64,000 nucleotides of DNA from positions 8,923 through 72,922 of the forward strand of contig DCFX01000088.1 in assembly GCA_002314445.1 (NCBI GenBank). Direction: 5' to 3'. Below the pieces are notes generated by a model. It was not told where the DNA came from. It made no database searches and saw only the letters and a program-made list of their open reading frames with translations. The translations under genes were made by a program, and so were the position numbers. Below, piece after piece: positions 62,024 to 64,000 of this stretch. How positions within the stretch are numbered: the first letter of the stretch is position 1; each line of letters begins with the position of its first letter. Origin of the DNA: Treponema sp. UBA1793 (GTDB taxonomy: Bacteria; Spirochaetota; Spirochaetia; Treponematales; Treponemataceae).

Positions 62024-62096
62024 CGGGCAATAGCGCAGCTGGTAGCGCGCTTGGTTCGGGACCAAGAGGTCCGCGGTTCAAATCCGCGTCGCCCGA
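62024..62096 (+). tRNA. tRNA-Pro (anticodon CGG)
   Basis: 73 bases. Anticodon stem CTTGG/CCAAG encloses TTCGGGA, anticodon CGG; T-arm CGCGG TTCAAAT CCGCG. The acceptor CGGGCAA/TCGCCCG has an A-C mismatch at the sixth pair (62029 with 62090). CCA not encoded. An integrase remnant begins 15 bases downstream, so this gene was probably an integration target. Confidence 0.92.
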
Positions 62097-62111
62097 CTTC
62101 TGCTGTCTGCA

Positions 62112-62900
62112 ATGCAGACAGGTACAAAAGCTGTAGTTCCTTCCGGGTTCAGGATGTCATTAAAATGTCGTCTGTTCAAAAATCCGGAGGGACTCACAGT
62201 TGAAGTATCACATCTAAGAAAAATAATCAAAACAAAAGTAAAAACTGCTCACCGCTGGTATTATTCGTATATACATCCGATTTCGAATAAGAAAATTCAA
62301 CGGGTATCTGACGGTGTCAAAAACCAGGCAGAAGCTTATGCGTTTATTTCAAAACTACCAGCAATAACTACAGAACGAACTACTATTGCGGATATTGCAA
62401 AGGATATGTTCATTCCCTGCAGCGATCATGTAAAACGACTTGAAATGCTTGGAAAGAAAATTTCCCAGGAAACATTACTGCAGCAGCGTCATTACATAGA
62501 ACTTATTATACAAAAATTCGGGAGCACTCCTATTGAAGATCTGCAAGTAAGGGACGTTACGAATTAGCTTATGACTATCAACGATAAATCAGGGAGCTGG
62601 AAAAATTGTTACATTCAGGCGCTGGGGCAGATTTTCGATGAAGTACCGTGGCATACTAATAAAATAATTCTGAAACCCCATTTTCCCCGCTTTGTGCGCA
62701 ACTCAAAAAAAGCAGACATTTTCACAACTGAAGAATTAAATCTATTATTTATCCCTTCCCTTTGGTGTGGAACAAAGGAATATTTACTATTTCTATGCGT
62801 TGCGACCTGCGGACTTCTGCTTGGAGAAGCACGGGCACTTGAAAAAACTCCTTTGACTGAGCGATTATCTTCGCGGATAGTCTGTTTTCGTTATAAATGA
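62112..62900 (+). pseudogene. Decayed tyrosine recombinase (integrase)
   Basis: Two open stretches in one frame, split by a TAG at 62565-62567, read through as an integrase: an N-terminal arm-binding-like part (KTAHRWYYSYIHPISNKK), a SAM-like core-binding domain (LLQQRHYIELIIQKFGSTPI then WKNCYIQALGQIFDEV) and the start of the catalytic domain (IFTTEELNLLF). Where active enzymes have TGLRxGE with the first catalytic Arg, this has CGLLLGEARAL. The C-terminal His-x-x-Arg and Tyr are missing; homology stops near 62850. Position just 3' of tRNA-Pro(CGG), transcribed away from it, is typical of genomic islands. Confidence 0.8.
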
Positions 62901-63380
62901 AGAAAGGGTGTTGCCTCGCGAACACCCCAGGTCTACCGTTGTAAAACCGTTGAGCGGCGTATAGGCCGCAGGCGGTTCCTTCTGTACGTGAATAAATCCC
63001 TGAATGGCAGACTGCGTCCTGTTCGACTTGAACGACGCTTTTTGCCGTATCCAGTCCGTACATTCATGCGAAACAGCCTGCTGAGTCATTTCATTGCGGA
63101 GTTTTATTTCGAATTCCGACCCGCACACTGCCCGTTCACAGTCAAACCGCGGTATATAGAATTCCCGCTTTTCTTTTGGTGTTTTTTCCGTTGTAAACGT
63201 CGGTGACGTAAAAATAAAACGGAGTGAGTCTATGCCTTCCAGCTGCTCTTTAAGCTCGTAGAACGCATACATCGAAAAAGATGCGGCAGCTATAGAAAGC
63301 TTTGCGTGAGGATGCAGTTCTTCGGTAAGGTCGTCTTTAAGCAGATGCCGGACGTTGTCGATGATTTCCACGATAAACAC
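62865..63380 (-). pseudogene. Truncated helicase-like protein, N-terminal fragment
   Basis: 171 residues starting at GTG. The sequence (KLSIAAASFSMYAFYELK, LRFIFTSPTF, REFYIPRFDCERAVCGSEFE, then SAIQGFIHVQ and LNGFTTVDLGC) looks like the N-terminal phospholipase-D-like region that precedes the SNF2/DEAD helicase core in some large bacterial proteins; I recognise the pattern, not a specific gene. The helicase core is absent: the frame stops at 62865 where the integrase remnant ends on the other strand. A TTTCTA-N17-TATACT promoter is retained upstream. A short independent protein cannot be excluded. Confidence 0.55.
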
Positions 63381-63631
63381 TCTGATTTATCCAGTATACC
63401 ACTAAAGGTCTGTTTTAGAAAGTATCCTTCTAATCCGCTATTGATCGTTCATGTTCCTTCTGCAGCCTGTCGCTTATCACATACAGAAATACTGTGCATT
63501 TTACCGACGGCAACAGGTATGTTGAGAAGTGTATTCTTTTTTCATTGCATTGTACTTATGATCCTGGCCACGGACGAAAAGCATTCTGCTCCTTCTCCAC
63601 AGCGGACAGATGAAGTGGAAATGTATATACA

Positions 63632-64000
63632 TTACAAACCGGTGCTTGAAGTATCTTCTTCCTGCTGCAGACCGGAAAGGCGTTCAGCCTGTTTCCCCAG
63701 TTCTGCAGCGGCTGTATTTATCATACTGGTCGAATCTGTAAAGTTATCGATACCGGTACTTATCTGGCGGAGCGTTACGACGATCTGGTTGAAGGCCTCG
63801 GTCTGCTGCTCAATAATATGCGCTATCTCTGCTGATTTTCCTGACGTTATGTCGGCAGATGATTTTATATCATTAAAATGGGTCTCAAGTTCCTGTGCCA
63901 TATGCATACCGTCTGCAATACTGGCAGTTCCGTTTCCGGATACGTAAACCAGATTCCGGGATGCATTCTGGACGTCAGTAATCCGCTGCCTGATTTCCTG
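63632..64000 (-). CDS. Methyl-accepting chemotaxis protein, C-terminal part (5' end outside window)
   Basis: The frame is open to the end of the window, so 122 residues of the C-terminus are visible; the ATG at 63907 is internal. The sequence is the descending coiled coil of a chemotaxis receptor signalling domain: HFNDIKSSADITSGKSAEIAH, EQQTEAFNQIVVTLRQISTGI and NTAAAELGKQAERLSGL match the region after the hairpin tip. No pentapeptide tether. The sensor domain is outside the window. The 251 bases between this stop and the helicase fragment hold no gene that I can support. Confidence 0.88.
   Translation of the reverse strand, partial: QEIRQRITDVQNASRNLVYVSGNGTASIADGMHMAQELETHFNDIKSSADITSGKSAEIAHIIEQQTEAFNQIVVTLRQISTGIDNFTDSTSMINTAAAELGKQAERLSGLQQEEDTSSTGL

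Noticed and set aside
62000..62203. Frame crossing tRNA-Pro(CGG)
   Set aside because: It is the read-through of a tRNA gene; tRNA structure explains the sequence.
1..64000. CRISPR arrays, rRNA genes, complete insertion sequences, intact prophage
   Set aside because: No regularly spaced repeats, no rRNA-like stretch and no transposase or phage structural gene was seen; only the integrase remnant near 62.5 kb indicates mobile DNA.

Overview
The window reads as chromosomal DNA of a spirochaete, most likely Treponema or a close relative. The pointers are a FliG1-type flagellar switch paralogue with a long N-terminal extension, a sodium-pumping oxaloacetate decarboxylase operon, a TrpR-family regulator, a falcilysin/PreP-type M16C peptidase, ankyrin-repeat and Opp lipoproteins, and the anaerobe's oxygen defences (rubrerythrin, superoxide reductase) without catalase or superoxide dismutase. 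Species cannot be fixed from the sequence alone. Genes are dense, on both strands, with many 1-12 base overlaps.

Layout. 1-7.9 kb: the 3' part of sbcC, the oadG-oadA-oadB operon (minus), a YhhN-family membrane protein and dapB. 8-14.2 kb: an NCS2 purine/pyrimidine permease, rubrerythrin with a PerR-like regulator and a large ankyrin lipoprotein, then a divergent pair (TrpR-like regulator and an 86-residue protein). 14.2-20.2 kb: an oligopeptide ABC operon (binding lipoprotein, OppB, an OppC-OppD fusion, OppF). 20.2-28 kb: an outer-membrane-type protein, a sugar-ABC ATPase, a DUF554 protein, tRNA-Leu, a membrane HD-GYP protein and an EF-G. 28-31.5 kb: an ECF transporter operon (S component, fused double ATPase, T component) behind a structured repeat-containing leader. 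31.4-34.5 kb: HAD phosphatase, flavin reductase-like protein, ArsR regulator, superoxide reductase, secreted esterase. 34.5-41.8 kb: Lon with an unusual repeat insert, then a kinase/phosphatase/FHA cassette and a DUF2974 lipase-like protein. 41.9-48.5 kb: Bax-inhibitor-like protein, chemotaxis receptor, tRNA-Pro(GGG), NAD synthetase, RlmJ, a small outer-membrane-type protein. 48.5-61.8 kb: ClpB, two unrecognised proteins, M16C peptidase, FliG1, aspartokinase, RNase II/R-type exonuclease, ThrE-type exporter pair. 61.8-64 kb: tRNA-Asp and tRNA-Pro(CGG), a decayed integrase, a truncated helicase-like gene and the 3' end of a second chemotaxis receptor.

How the genes work together. Oad genes point to a sodium-coupled decarboxylation energy economy. 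Two separate oxidative-stress loci each sit with their own regulator and a clear candidate operator. Chemotaxis/motility and second-messenger genes (two receptors, FliG1, HD-GYP) are scattered rather than clustered. Protein quality control is represented by Lon and ClpB.

Main observations. (1) About a dozen genes have a sigma70-like -10 box placed 6-7 bases before the start codon and no Shine-Dalgarno sequence, so their mRNAs are predicted to be leaderless; they include lon, clpB, nadE, lysC, fliG, the RNase and the trpR-like gene. (2) Lon carries four 15-residue repeats of an LTQxEIDxL motif that resembles the CheY-binding N-terminus of FliM. (3) OadA carries two tandem biotinyl domains. (4) OppC and OppD are fused. 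(5) An integrase remnant lies directly downstream of tRNA-Pro(CGG). (6) The ECF operon leader contains 32-base direct repeats and a predicted three-way junction.
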